Source: Adenanthera pavonina
Taxonomy: Eukaryota > Streptophyta > Magnoliopsida > Fabales > Fabaceae
Length of the DNA stretch: 64,000 bases
Assembly: GCA_026686845.1 (NCBI GenBank)
Contig: JAIVEN010000008.1
Coordinates: forward strand, 34,352,501 to 34,416,500
Reading direction: 5' to 3'
The translations under genes were made by a program, and so were the position numbers. This document shows positions 24,207 to 35,847 of the stretch, piece after piece (position 1 is the first letter of the stretch; every line of letters begins with the position of its first letter). The notes below the pieces were generated by a model. That model made no database searches. It worked only from the letters and a program-made list of their open reading frames with translations, and was not told where the DNA came from.

Positions 24207-26399
24207 TATTATTTGAGTTTAATAAAAACAAACCATCATATTAACAGCACGAGAATGAGAATTTTGAAAAAAAAAATTATCGTCATGGATCTATATTGAA
24301 ACTAGGAAATTTGGGGAACGGCTTGATGATCCCAATATCACCTGCTTTTCTCTACCAAGTCAACCCTAGTTTTAAAGTAGAAATTAATAATGCTGTATTT
24401 AAATATATGTTAATTGGCATGTAATTAGGCTTTATTTTAAATACAAAGTTTAAATGAGTTGAATTTTAAGAACCCACCAAAGCTTAAATACGCCTCGTAG
24501 TTTTAAAAATGCTTATAGACAAGGGTGGAGCTACATACAATTTAGGGGGGGTTAATTGCCACCACTTAACATAGGAAAATTACATATTATAATCCTAAAT
24601 TTTAGCATTTGGACCTAATTAATCAGAATATTTTAACCCCGCTAGGCTTAAATTTTGAATATATTTGGGTTCAAATTATTTTTGGATACAACATTAAAAA
24701 TTTTTATAAGAATTTTATTAAGCCCAATAAATATAAAATTGAAGTGCTCTATAAGATAAGAATCTAACTAATTTAAACCCTTAAATCAGTTTTACAAAAA
24801 ATGTTATTTTATTTTTCTAAAATCTAAATCAGAAAAAAAAATAGTTAAGAGGCTATCAAATTAAATACCTTCTAGATTATGTCGCCTCGGCTGATTCTAG
24901 GTTTTAGGTTTGCCAGCATACTTAATTATCCGCCCCAGCATTTGAACTCACGGCGTCATGAAACTGATAGAATATTTTTCCCATTAAACTAGTTGCAGCC
25001 AGCTAATAGAATTGCTTAGGGGAAGAAAAGGAATTCATCAATAAACATAAAAATGAACTCTCAAATGGTCGTTATATATTATTAAGGCCTTTGGTAGATC
25101 AGAAAATCTTAGAGCTGAAGTTCAAGCTCATCTCATCTTTCTTTATTCGAAGTTCGTTAATTATAATCATTTAAAAAGATTTTAAGGCTAATAAACTGGG
25201 TATATATATACACACAATGACTAATGAATACTTAACATTTAAATATGGTGAGTGTAAATTTGATATGCTGCCTGCAATGCATGAATATATTTCTCATACA
25301 TATACATACACATATATATATATATTGACCCATTGAAGGTTTGTTGAATCACGCATGCAACTTCCTTGCATTAAAGTCCAAGCATCCCACATGCATAATA
25401 TCAGTTAAGAGTACGGACTCTGTAATTAAGTAGGGCCTTCCCATGGATTTTTAGCCACAAATTCGCGGTCACATTTTTTTGTTTTAAGAAAATAGTTACA
25501 CACGTTTTTAAGAAAAAAAAATGGTAACGGCTAAAAACAATATATAGACCAGAAGATTGGGCGGCGCTCATACAAGCCGTATGTACGTGTTTCCTTATGG
25601 GACCCCAATGGCGTTGTCTGATAATATTAATTAGTACATAGTTTTGGGTTGGGAGAAAAACCCAACAATATTGGGTCTCGTACTTAGGAGCTTACCAGAA
25701 CTGAAGCCCACACCACTTAAGTCTCCTCACATGCCTGTCTCTTCAGCCTTTTCCTGTTGGTTCCTGATTGCAATTACACACTTCTAACTCTCTCTCTGTC
25801 ACTATACACACACACACACACACACGAATAAGGTCTGATACAGTTATCAGCTAGCCAAGTACTATAAATATGCTATTCAAAGTTTAATTCTTAACAAAGA
25901 CAAAACTCATTTCAATAATATCTACGTGTCAAAAAGATTAATATTTAATTATAAATTATGAGATATCTTTGATGCTAAAAAGAAACTTTCTCTCACCCTC
26001 TCTCTCTCTCTCTCACACACACTGCCTATAAATAATAAATTGGCATCAATGGTTAATAAAAAATAATCAGGATGACAGTTGTCTCGATTTAATTAGTATT
26101 AATACTTTGAATTAATATATAGAATACTTCTTAATATATATATATAGTGGAGGATGTAATTGATAGATCCAATGAAATATAATATTCTGTTAATATGTTC
26201 TGTTTTTTGGATGAAAAAGTAGGTTTAAACAAGTTAGATGGGGGGTTGGAATGGTAGATTGGTGAGAATTGTAGAGGGGATCAAGCATTGCTTCTTGATC
26301 ATTTAATTGATGACAAGCTACAGCTAGTAATATTATACCAAATCCTCGTACGGCGCATGCATGTGAGAAAAGTTTTAATTTGTGCTCTTTATTCTATAC

Positions 26400-26449
<50 letters not shown>

Positions 26450-27313
26450 AATAAGTAATATAATTATATGATATAATTAGCATATTTGAAATTAAGTTTA
26501 AATTCTAAATATGACCATATCTCCAAATCAGTCTTACTATCCGAACGGTTCGATCCCTCCCGCGATCATACGGGTACCCAAATACGAGGGATCGGGTCCT
26601 TTGATAAAAATATGCGTGCTGATATATACCCTTTGTTTATTCCTATTCCCAGTTGTATATGTGTGGGAGTTATGTGTGAGTTAACGAGGGAAGAATTTCC
26701 ACATTAAAGATATATATGAAAAGAACCTTAATGTTTTGGGTTAAAAAGTGATGTTGAGTCCAGCTTTATTATTCCTCTCAAAGACCAATGAGATTGAAGG
26801 CTTTGGAATATCTAAAATATAATTTTATTTTTATTCACAGTTTTAGTTTTAGTGGTACACTATCTCATAACTTAAAAAACACGTGCAAAAATATTTATAA
26901 TTTATTTACTAATGGGATTCTCATACTGGCAAAGAGGATCTGAACCCCTGCCTCTGTGAGTTTAATTTTTTTTTTTTGGTAAACAAAGTTCAAATATTTT
27001 TAGTATGCCAAACATTTATTATTAAAGCTTGGTTAATCATATGCCACAACATTAAATTAAACAAGCAGGAAGGAGGGCGTATCTGACAATTATCCCATTT
27101 ACAAAGTGATTGTAATAAATTAATGAAGCCATTTTCAGTTCTTCAATTAAGATGCCAATTTGTGGCTTGCTTTCCAAAACTTTATGACAGCATATGTGCT
27201 CTGACAACTGGGCAGCTCTGACAGTGTCAACCTCCTGTTCTTTTCCCTTTTTTATGTAAAAAACAGTATGACCCCGTTTTTATGGATAAAAAAAGTTATC
27301 TTTTTTTTTAATA
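24207..27313. other. Gene desert, no gene seen
   Basis: No supported gene. The 25400-25800 part is less AT-rich (words such as GGGCGGCGCTCATAC and TTCCTGTTGGTTCCTGATTG) but has no open frame or splice pattern. Simple repeats include (CA)n near 25808-25824, (CT)n near 25999-26014 and a TA/GA microsatellite at about 26400-26447. Confidence 0.45.
25827..25982 (+). mobile_element. SINE family 1, degraded copy
   Basis: Begins AATAAGGTCTGATACAGTTA (a box A-like segment) and ends AGATATCTTTGATGCTA with an A-rich tail. The beginning and the TTGATGCT-A(n) end match the intact copy at 43888-44084 and the copy at 40469-40642. It follows directly on a (CA)n microsatellite. Confidence 0.5.
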
Positions 27314-27605
27314 TATTCCCTCCGTTACTTAATATAAAGGATAAGAGACAAAATCACACAGACTAAGAAAAATAATAAATTTGTCAAAAATATACAATAT
27401 TTTTCAAAAATATCCTCATTTAATGTTAACAACTATTCCATCATGTAATTAATATAAATGAATTATATTGAAAATATACTATCTTAATTAGGGATATTTT
27501 GGGAAAAAAGTTATTAAATACACCAGACAAACCACATATGTCTTTTATATTTTAAAACACAGAAACTCCCCAAATTATCCCTTATATTAAGAAATGGAGG
27601 GAGTA
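27314..27605. mobile_element. Stowaway-like MITE, 292 bp
   Basis: The left end TATTCCCTCCGTTACTTAAT then ATAAAGGATAA; the right end reverse complement TACTCCCTCCATTTCTTAAT then ATAAGGGATAA. A roughly 30-bp terminal inverted repeat bounded by TA, with few mismatches, so it is among the better-preserved MITEs here. Confidence 0.8.
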
Positions 27606-27656
27606 ATTCACTTCTAATCATTTTAAAGACTTTAACTTTGATTTTATAATCACATA

Positions 27657-27972
27657 ATGCTCCCTTCATCTCAATTTATAAAGCACAATATAAGATATTT
27701 CACAGATTTTGTAGTATTTTTTTTATTTTTTATTATAAGTCATGTTTTATAAAACTATATAAAATATAAGTAATTTTGTGAGTATTAAATATTTATTTTT
27801 ATATTTATCCCTCATTAAATAATTATAATATAAAGAAACAAGATAAGTATAATTTAACAAGGGTAATAATGGAAAATTATGATAAATTTTTCAAAGTTTA
27901 AGAATTTTAATTAATTTTCTTTATACGTATAAAATAGTTAAAAGTGACTTATAATAGGAAATAGAGGGAATA
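27657..27972. mobile_element. Stowaway-like MITE, about 316 bp
   Basis: The left end TGCTCCCTTCATCTCAATTT then ATAAAGCAC; the right end reverse complement ATTCCCTCTATTTCCTATTA then TAAGTCAC. Similar end pairs and TA-rich interior as its neighbours. Confidence 0.65.
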
Positions 27973-28552
27973 TATTTAATTTTATTTTACCCAAAATGCC
28001 CTTGAGAAAATATGAAACTTAATCAATGCAAAAAAATTTAATTCATAAGTTAATTATATTAAATAACATCAAATAAGAGTAACTTAGAAAAGTATAAAAT
28101 TCTTTACAATTATTAACTACCTCCATTGATTCATATGCAGTAATTAAAAGTGTTATATAAATCGAAACAGAGATAGTACAATTAAATGTTTCATTCCAGT
28201 TCTACCCCTAACAAGTAGTTGATGTTGTTAGTAATTTATAAGAAAGAAAGAAGATGTAATAAGTAAAACTGCATCATTTATTCACTTATTTATTATCTTC
28301 CATTAATTATTGTATCAAAATCTTAAATGACAATTAAAAAAGAATAACGAGAGTAGTTGAAATTTTAAAACTTTGCAAAATTTACTAGAACTTTCCATAT
28401 CTTACCCTTATTAAATTGTAATCTCATTTTAATTATATATTTCTTAATCTCTTTCCACCATAGAAATGAATATTCTTAATGATAAGCAAATATAAAATTG
28501 AATATTTAATACGTATAAGATTTATATTTTGTAAACTAAAATCTTTCTAGAA
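27973..28552. other. AT-rich MITE debris, no gene
   Basis: No gene. It contains MITE-like end words (CTACCTCCATTGATTCATAT at 28119 and GAAACAGAGATAGTA at about 28165-28179) that may be a small or internally deleted element. Confidence 0.4.
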
Positions 28553-28804
28553 TACTCCCCTTGGTTTCATATTATAAGAGTTCTTATAGAACCTTAATTT
28601 GGTGTAAAATATAAGAGATTATGTAATTTATAATAAGAGTTTTTCTTTACCTCTATTGATGATTATTTAGTAATTAATAAAGATAAAATTGATATATTGG
28701 ATTTCTTTTAGAATTTTAAGATGTCTAACCAATTTTTCTTAATAATTTTTTTCAATAAGTATAAAAGACTTAGAAATCTACTTTAATATCAATAGGAGGG
28801 AGAA
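28553..28804. mobile_element. Stowaway-like MITE, about 250 bp
   Basis: Starts TACTCCCCTTGGTTTCATAT then TATAAGAG and ends ATCAATAGGAGGGAGA. The ends are recognisable as the CTCCCTCC family though the inner parts of the inverted repeats have drifted. Confidence 0.5.
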
Positions 28805-29666
28805 TGATTTATAATTGGAAGACACTTCCCTGAGTTGTTTCTAAAGAAATGATGTACAACTCTCTCTCTCTCTCTCTCTCAAAAAAAAAAGAAAGAAAAA
28901 AAGAAGAGCATGTTGGAGGGTCCGGTGAGAGTAATCTATGTCGGAACAGTAAATTTTCCAAGTCTGACCACACCTGTTGCCCGGGGCCCTTTGTATTACG
29001 GTTTGTTTTCTTTTTTGAAAAGAAAAACCTCTGGTTCTGGGAACAAATCATTGTAGCTACTTAATATTGGGTCAACAAAGTTAATATTGGTTTGAGTCTA
29101 TGGTCTTGGAAGCATTCATGGGGCATCCAAGAACATCCATCCAAGTTTGTCTATTGGAATCTTTTTGATGGACTTCACGCTGACAAATATTGGGCTCCTT
29201 TTGGTCCAAATACACCTGATATTGGACTGCACTGAATCCATGATACTAGATTCTCTTGAATTGCATTGGGCTTCAGCCCAAAAAAATTCCTAGTGGCCTT
29301 TTCTGACTTTCTATGCTTCTAGAATTTATCTAATACTACTCACCAAAAAAAAATTATCTAATACTCCCACACAAAAAATTGCAAATATAATATTCCTTCC
29401 ATTTCAAAATATAGGACCCACACAAGAAATGGCTAAAGATTCTTTCTATCGAATAAGTTGAATTTTGATTGTATCCATTGGATTTATAGTCAGAACATTT
29501 CTATGTAAAAGGAACATTAAAGAATTTCTTTATAGGACAAGATTAAAAAACGTTAATCGTCCAGTTGTATTTACAACTATATGGTACATGCAATTAGGAT
29601 GCATTACTTTTGAATCGCCTACCTTAGTTATATAAAGAATACGACAAAGTATCATTAGGTAATAAG
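28805..29666. other. Intergenic, no gene seen
   Basis: Contains a (CT)n microsatellite at 28861-28880 followed by an A-rich run, a less AT-rich patch (28910-29060) without a supported gene, and the A-tailed micro-insertion at 29326-29365. The opposing frames at 28809-29064 are both low-complexity. Confidence 0.45.
29326..29365 (+). repeat. A-tailed micro-insertion with SINE-like tail
   Basis: TTATCTAATACT at 29326-29337 is repeated exactly at 29354-29365. The 16-nt core is ACTCACCAAAAAAAAA. Its CTCACC-A(n) end is the same as the 3' end of the intact SINE at 43888-44084 (GATGCTCACC-A(n)), which suggests the core is the last few bases of that SINE family. Confidence 0.65.
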
Positions 29667-31286
29667 TGTTAGATATGCTGGCTTCCCAAGAGGGGGGTTG
29701 AATTGAGAAGATTAAAATTTTCTACAAAACTTTAAGAAAGTGAGGAAAGCAAAGGTAATAGTAAAACAGAGTATAAATGAGTAATCAGTGAAAGCAGTAA
29801 CAGAGAAGGGAAGACACAGATGTTTATCCTAGTTCGGTCTCTCAATCTTGATCTACGTCCAGTCCCCAAGTCACCACTTAAGATTTTCCACTATCTTGCA
29901 AGAATTCAGTGGGCTTCTTACAAATATCAAAGTACAGTGTTGATACTCTGTTTTAAAGCTCACACTTTCTCTCTTTGCACTCTAGCTAAGTGCTTCCCCA
30001 ATTCCTTGTGATATTCCCTCACAAGAAAATCTTTCTTCCAGATGAAGATAAGATTATTTATAATGAATAAACTCTCTTAATCAGAGTGTATATGAAAGTT
30101 GGAATACATATATTGAAGTATGAATGAGTAAGAGACTTTGAGTAAAAGATTTGACAGAGTTTCAGTATATACTTAGTTAAAATCCATTTTCACAACTTTA
30201 AATAATGTTATATTTATAGATTTAGGTCTTTAACAGTACATTAGACACAAAATCTAACCGTTGGATAAGTTACCTAACGGTTAATCTGAGAAACTATCCA
30301 TTCACCAACCGCATTTAATACTTCTGACACTCAAAGTTCGAATTTTGATTAGCCAACAGACGAATTTCACAAAGATCAAAAGCTAAAGACTTCAACGTTG
30401 AACATTTGAAGTTTATCTGTCATGAATCAAAGTTTGAATTTTGATCTTTGGAAAATGTTTTTATGTTGGAACATACGAATTTTCAAGTTAAAAGTTTTTC
30501 TGGAAAGTATGAACAGTAGTTCCATTTTGCTACAGTATCTTCGAAATTCGAATTTTGATTTCCAAAATTCGTTTGTTAGAGAGCAGTTCAATAAGGAACA
30601 ATAGTTCATTTATTCGAAATTCGAATTTTCAAGACGTAAAGTTCGTCTGTCAGAGAGGCATATTTTCAGACTTAACACAAAATTTGAATTTCTGAATACT
30701 ATCATTCATATGTTAACATATCATTATAATAGACTCACAAGCTTTATTTCTGAAATTCGAATTTTCATGTTCAAAGTTCGTCTGTTAGTGAGCCATCTTG
30801 ATGTTCTTTCCAAACTTAGTTTTCAAATGAACTTTGACATATTCTCAGACGAATTTTTCATTTTTCGTAAGTTGTATTCTGTCTGATTTCAAAGGCCAAA
30901 GTTCGTCTGTCAAAGAAAGTTCTTTTCAGACAAGTATCAAAATTCGAATTTCTCAAGTCAAAGTTCGTCTGTCAGAGTAGGCTCTCTTCAGACCTGTTCA
31001 TTTTCAATGTAAAATTCGAATTTTCAAAACAGCATATCAGTAAAAATGTTTCAAACTTCGTCTGTTAGTAGGTGTTTTTCAAATATAACATAGAATCATA
31101 GTTTTAAAACATCTTTTTGCCAAATTAAAGTATTTTACTTAATTTAAATAAGGTTATAGATTCTACATCTATTCTTGTACTGATTTTTCTTAAATTTTTC
31201 CACTTGAGATCATTTGTACACCTTTGATATTTTATTTACAAGCTCTAGAAAGTTAGTTTGGAATCATCAAAACACTTGATTCAACA
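29667..31286 (+). mobile_element. Solo LTR, 1620 bp, internal motif repeats
   Basis: Begins TGTTAGATATGCTGGCTTCC and ends CTTGATTCAACA, giving TG...CA ends. The adjoining 5-mers are ATAAG (29662-29666) and ATAAT (31287-31291), a 4-of-5 match expected for an aged target duplication. Inside, AAGAGGGGGGTTGAATTG near the start and TTTATCCTAGTTCGGTC near 29822 are words familiar from plant LTR-retrotransposon LTRs. The second half (30339-31070) is built from irregular repeats of TTCGAATTTT and AAAGTTCGTCTGTCAGAG. No coding domains or partner LTR are present. A Ty1/copia origin is possible but not shown. Confidence 0.65.
30339..31070 (+). repeat. Irregular tandem array of TTCGAATTTT/AAAGTTCGTCTGTC modules
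   Basis: About ten imperfect modules. AATTCGAATTTT-type words occur near 30345, 30548, 30619, 30757, 30943 and 31015, and the companion AAAGTTCGTCTGT[CT]AG word near 30638, 30774, 30899 and 30961. Spacing varies from about 60 to 140 bp. TTCGAA is itself palindromic. The array is confined to the downstream half of the LTR. Confidence 0.75.
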
Positions 31287-31315
31287 ATAATTACCAACAA
31301 AAATATATATATATA

Positions 31316-31590
31316 TACTCCCTCCAATTCACATTATAATATATTTTGTATCAATTACATACATATTAAGAAAATTATTTGTCACCTGAAATCAATGTAA
31401 AAAGTATCAATATTTTCCATTAATTTTATCCTTATTAAATACAATATTCTATTATCATTGTATAGTTATAAATAAAGAGTAAGAAAGAATTAAAGATCAG
31501 GGTACAATGAGAAAAAATTATCTAACACCCTCTATTTTGAACTAAAAAATCATCATACAAAACACCTTATAATACAGATCGGAGAAAGTA
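31316..31590. mobile_element. Stowaway-like MITE, 275 bp
   Basis: Left end TACTCCCTCCAATTCACATT then ATAATAT; right end reverse complement TACTTTCTCCGATCTGTATT then ATAAGGTG. It sits about 30 bp beyond the solo LTR. Confidence 0.6.
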
Positions 31591-31607
31591 TAATATTATA
31601 TATTATA

Positions 31608-31927
31608 TACTCCCTCTGGTTCATAAAATTTGTCACTTTATGAGTTTTAAGATTTTTCATAATATTTATCATTTTAGAATTTTAATGAAACGTTAATTAA
31701 TTATTTTATTATTTTATCTTTTATTAATATCAAATAAATTATTTAAGAGGACATTTAAATTAAGGTCATTTTGTTAGTCAAAAAAAAATTAAGGTCATTT
31801 TGGTTAATATTATTAAATTTTACAATATTTTATATCATTTAATGACTTTCTTTGACTATATAAAAATCCTAAAATAAAAATTTTTATAAATTAAAAAATT
31901 ATTATATAATAAAAAAAATGAGGGATA
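31608..31927. mobile_element. Stowaway-like MITE carrying a micro-insertion
   Basis: Starts TACTCCCTCTGGTTCATAAA then ATTTGTCAC and ends near ATGAGGGATA; the segments just inside both ends share ATAAAA...TTTTAGGATTTTTAT in inverted orientation. The micro-insertion at 31759-31802 lies inside it, so the MITE is the older of the two. Confidence 0.5.
31759..31802 (+). repeat. A-tailed micro-insertion with 15-bp direct repeats
   Basis: ATTAAGGTCATTTTG at 31759-31773 and again at 31788-31802, with the 14-nt core TTAGTCAAAAAAAA between. Same architecture as the site 240 bp downstream. Confidence 0.6.
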
Positions 31928-32010
31928 TTGCTGATGAAATATTAAATTAATATATAAAATATAAAAAATGACTTCCTTATTTTCTTCTTTTCAAAGGTTG
32001 CCTCGTTAAA

Positions 32011-32058
32011 AGTACACTGTTTAGATCTTGATTAAAAAAAAAAGTACACTGTTTAGAT
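32011..32058 (+). repeat. A-tailed micro-insertion with 16-bp direct repeats
   Basis: AGTACACTGTTTAGAT at 32011-32026 and 32043-32058, exact, bracketing the 16-nt core CTTGATTAAAAAAAAA. The perfect repeats suggest a young insertion. Confidence 0.6.
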
Positions 32059-32684
32059 ACATGTATTCTACCTGTTGTCCCTCGACGAGAAGATGCGTCT
32101 TTCGAGGCTCATTGATCAGTTATTACAACTAAAACTTCATTTACGGAACTTAGTAAGCATTTAATATATTTTTTTAATTTTGTTTTTATTTATGATAGGA
32201 CTTTAATTTTAAAGAAAAGATTAAAAATATAATGATGAAAAAAAAATATTTTTTATCCTATTTAATGAGAATAATTTTAAAAAATTATAAAAATTTTAAA
32301 AAATTAATATTTTTTTAGTAAGTATAAAATAAATAAATAAGACTCATATTTTAAAATGAAATAAATACTTTAACATAAATGATCTTTTCATCAATATTTT
32401 CTTTTCTTTTTAAATACTAACAATATACAAGGTGATAACTGTTAACTAATTTCTTTTAGATATAGGAATCATTAAAATGGATTATATCCTAAACCCTCTA
32501 AATCCTAAAATCACAAGTCTTCAAATAATTTCTATAACTTATAAAATTTATAATAATTCATATTATTTATAATTTTATATATGGAAATAAAATATCTAGT
32601 TGACTTGTAGATTTTAAGGGCATAAATACTAAAACAATGAAAAGTTATACGTGTTAATTAACTCATTTTTAATGTTTTTTTATT
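32059..32684. other. Intergenic, no gene seen
   Basis: AT-rich sequence without a gene or a defined repeat. Confidence 0.45.
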
Positions 32685-32929
32685 ACTGCTTCTGTTTTAA
32701 AACATAAGACCAAATTTTGAAAAATTAAGATTTCTAGATGTAAGTCACTCTGTGAAAATTAGTTAGCATTTAATTTTTTTTTAATTTTACCTTTATTGAT
32801 GATAACACTCAATTATGAGAAGAAGAGTAAAAAATAATAATGGTTGGAGAAAATTTTTTAAAGAATTAAGAACTTCTTGATAAATGTAATATAGGTAAAT
32901 ATGATTTATATTTTGAAATAAAAAGAGTA
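32685..32929. mobile_element. Stowaway-like MITE, about 245 bp
   Basis: Starts TACTGCTTCTGTTTTAAAAC then ATAAGACC; ends TATTTTGAAATAAAAAGAGTA. Inverted ends are recognisable but eroded. It is related to the element at 35085-35363 (shared TTTTGAA..ATTAAGATTT and AAATCACTTTGT-like words). Confidence 0.5.
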
Positions 32930-32932
32930 CAA

Positions 32933-33223
32933 TATTCCTTTCCGTTCAAAATATAAGTCTAATTTGATCAATTATACAAGAACTAAGAAAAACAGTTTTT
33001 TTCATTAAATTTATCAAAAAATATTATTTTATAATATTACCCATATTTAATGCATTATATTTAAAATATACATTATTTTTATATTATACTACATCTCTCA
33101 TATTTAATTATAGATAAAAAGAAAATAAAATAAATATTTTTAATGCATTAAAATTATTGAATTATATTTATATTTTAAAAAAATTCTGAAATAAAGAAAT
33201 ATTTTTTTGGAGTGGAGGGATTA
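32933..33223. mobile_element. Stowaway-like MITE, about 290 bp
   Basis: Starts TATTCCTTTCCGTTCAAAAT then ATAAGTCT and ends AGTGGAGGGATTA, immediately next to the previous MITE. Its start resembles that of the outer MITE at 1971 (CGTTCAAAATATAAGTCT). Confidence 0.5.
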
Positions 33224-33639
33224 TTTTGTTTATATAAATTTTGTAATGATTATTTAAAAAAAAAAAGTGGGGGAATGGAAAGCTAGTGTTCTTTTGTGGA
33301 CTAGTGTGTGAATATGTCAGGGCGCACTAATTGGGACCCACAGAGGCATTCATCTTTGTCGCGTCCTGTCGGCTTTACTCAGTCCCACACCACAATTCCG
33401 TTTGAAATATTGTTCCCTTCTTTCTTTCTTTTATCTTTTTGTTTAATTTTATTTTTATTTATTCTCTCTTTCTCTTCAATTTCTGTTGGGTTACCAAACC
33501 AATAAACACAATCATTCCACGCAAAAGTAACGTCCCTTTATTTGATTTTCCCCACTTTTCAATCCACTCTCTTAATATTTGTGCATGCTCACCTTCATTA
33601 AATCCAGAGAAAATTACAAAAAATCCTAAAATATAGAAA

Positions 33640-34057
33640 TACTCTCTCTGTTCCAATTTATAGTACATTTTTAACTACCACACACCTACCAAGATAATGA
33701 TTAGTAATCAAAATTTTTTTCCATTATTTCTCAAATTACCCTCATTTAATAATACTTCATACATTAATAAATTGCATCCATTCTCTCCTTCATTCTTTTT
33801 TCCAAATTTCCATGAGTCATTGATAATTGTGAAAAGTGAAGTTTTTGGAGAAATTCTCCTTCATTCATTTATGATTTGACCAAACTATTAAAGATTTTTC
33901 ATTAAATGCATTGATAACCGTATAATATATAAGCTTATTTATTATGGACAATACTGGAAAGGCAATAAAAAAAACACAATGTAATCCACACAATGCACTA
34001 TATTTTGAAACATGAATTTCTCATAACAGTGCACTATATAGCATAACGGAGGGAGTA
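33640..34057. mobile_element. Stowaway-like MITE, 418 bp, copy B
   Basis: Starts TACTCTCTCTGTTCCAATTT then ATAGTACATTTTT and ends TATAGCATAACGGAGGGAGTA. Same length and aligned content as copy A at 23789-24206, in the same orientation, so both are recent members of one family. This copy has the cleaner left end. Confidence 0.8.
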
Positions 34058-35084
34058 ATTATTAAAAATCTCAAAATCTTAAAAGTTACACCTGACTTTC
34101 ATTAATATAAATTTTTAAAAAATAAATAAAAAAATTTTATTATTAAGTATAAAATTATTGAATATAAACATAAAATATTGCAACACGATTTTATATTCAA
34201 TAATAAAATTTTTTATACTTATTTTTCAAAATTTTACCCTAATAAGACATAAGTCTAATTTAATATTAGAGTATGATTTTATACTCAATAATAAACTTTT
34301 TATACTCATTTTATAAGATTTTATTCTTATTTTATGGGATTTAGATGTAATTTTTTAGAGTTTTAAGAATTTTTAATAATTATTTTTATATTTTGAGATT
34401 TTTCTGTGATTTTACCTAAATCTAAATAATAAATAAATTATCACTTAATTCCTTCAATTTTTTTTAATAAGTCACTTTAAATCAACTCATATTGATTAGG
34501 AAAGTTGGTTAAAATTATCTGGCAATCTTAAAGTTTTTAAAAATTATCTCAACTTTATAAAATTTCTTATTGATTTATTGTGAACAAAAAGCACTTCAAC
34601 AAGCTAGTGATTATTGGGACAATCACCATTATCGGAAAAGTGGGAAAATTTATTGTAAAGTGTAGAATAGTTAAACATAATTTATTAGAGATTAATGAAA
34701 ATTTGAAAAAATATTTAATACTTTATAAATTCTCTAAAAATAACTTTTATATAAAGTACGGGCAAAAATTTTTAGAAAAAATCACTCATAAAAAAGACTA
34801 AAGAAAACAACATATATATATATATATAACTATATTATACAATATATATTTTATGTAATACATAGAGTTTAACATATATCTCATTATTTATGACCTATAA
34901 ATAATAACGAAGTCCTATAATGGACCATTTAGTATACATTTCATCAAGTAATTTTTCAGAAAGAATATTATGGGAAGTTCATGTTAAACTTGGTTAGTTT
35001 TTATTTTCCAATAAGTTCAAGTTATTTTTTAAACAAATATATATTATTTTTTAATATTAAAAACATAAATATCCTTTTATTAAA

Positions 35085-35363
35085 TATTCTCTTCATTTCA
35101 AAATATAGAGCAGAATTTTGAAGGATTAAAATTTAAAATATAAATCACTTTGTAAAAAATAGTAAGTATTTAATGTATTTATTCCAATTTTATCCTTATT
35201 TATGATAGTATTCAATTACGAAAAGAAAAATAAAAAAGTTTTGATGGAAAGATAATAATCCATTTTTACCCTGAAGAGCTCTAAAAATTTTTTAAAAAAT
35301 CAATATCTCCTTAAAAGGTGTGATGTAAGTAAATATAACTTATATTTTAAAATAAAAAGAGTA
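35085..35363. mobile_element. Stowaway-like MITE, about 279 bp
   Basis: Starts TATTCTCTTCATTTCAAAAT then ATAGAGC and ends TTATATTTTAAAATAAAAAGAG then TA; inverted ends eroded. Interior words match the element at 32685. Confidence 0.5.
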
Positions 35364-35609
35364 AAAGTATTAGAAATTAAAAGCATTTTAAAATAAATGT
35401 TACAAATAACTTGGAAGTAGAATTTTGTTCTGGAAGCCCTAATTCCCAATTTTAGCAAGAGAATTTGCTTCTTCTTTTAAAATCAAGCAAGGACAATTGA
35501 ACTGCTTCGGATAAAAGTTTAACTTCTTCCTCATACTTCCCATATTAAACTACCCTTAAGTTTTTAATGAATATATAATACTACCTCCGGTCCTATATAT
35601 AGAATTTTT

Positions 35610-35847
35610 TACTCTGATTCTAAATATAAGACCATTTACAATATATAAGGTAGTATTTATTATACATTTCCAAAAAAATATCCCTAGTTAATGTATTCAA
35701 AGAGAAAAAGAGAGAAATTAAATAAAGGTAGTTTTGAAAAAATATTAGGATTTTCAGAGAAATCAAGGTAATTAATTAGTTTTAATTTTAATTCTTAATC
35801 CACATAATTCAGTTAAAATGATCTTATATTAAAGATAAGAGAAAATA
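35610..35847. mobile_element. Probable Stowaway-like MITE, about 238 bp
   Basis: Left TACTCTGATTCTAAATATAAG then ACCATT, right reverse complement TCTCTTATCTTTAATATAAG then ATCATT. Ends lack a clean CTCCCTCC word. Confidence 0.4.

Noticed and set aside
26279..26300. Short hairpin GATCAAG...CTTGATC as a possible microRNA
   Set aside because: Arms are only 7 bp and no known plant miRNA sequence was recognised.
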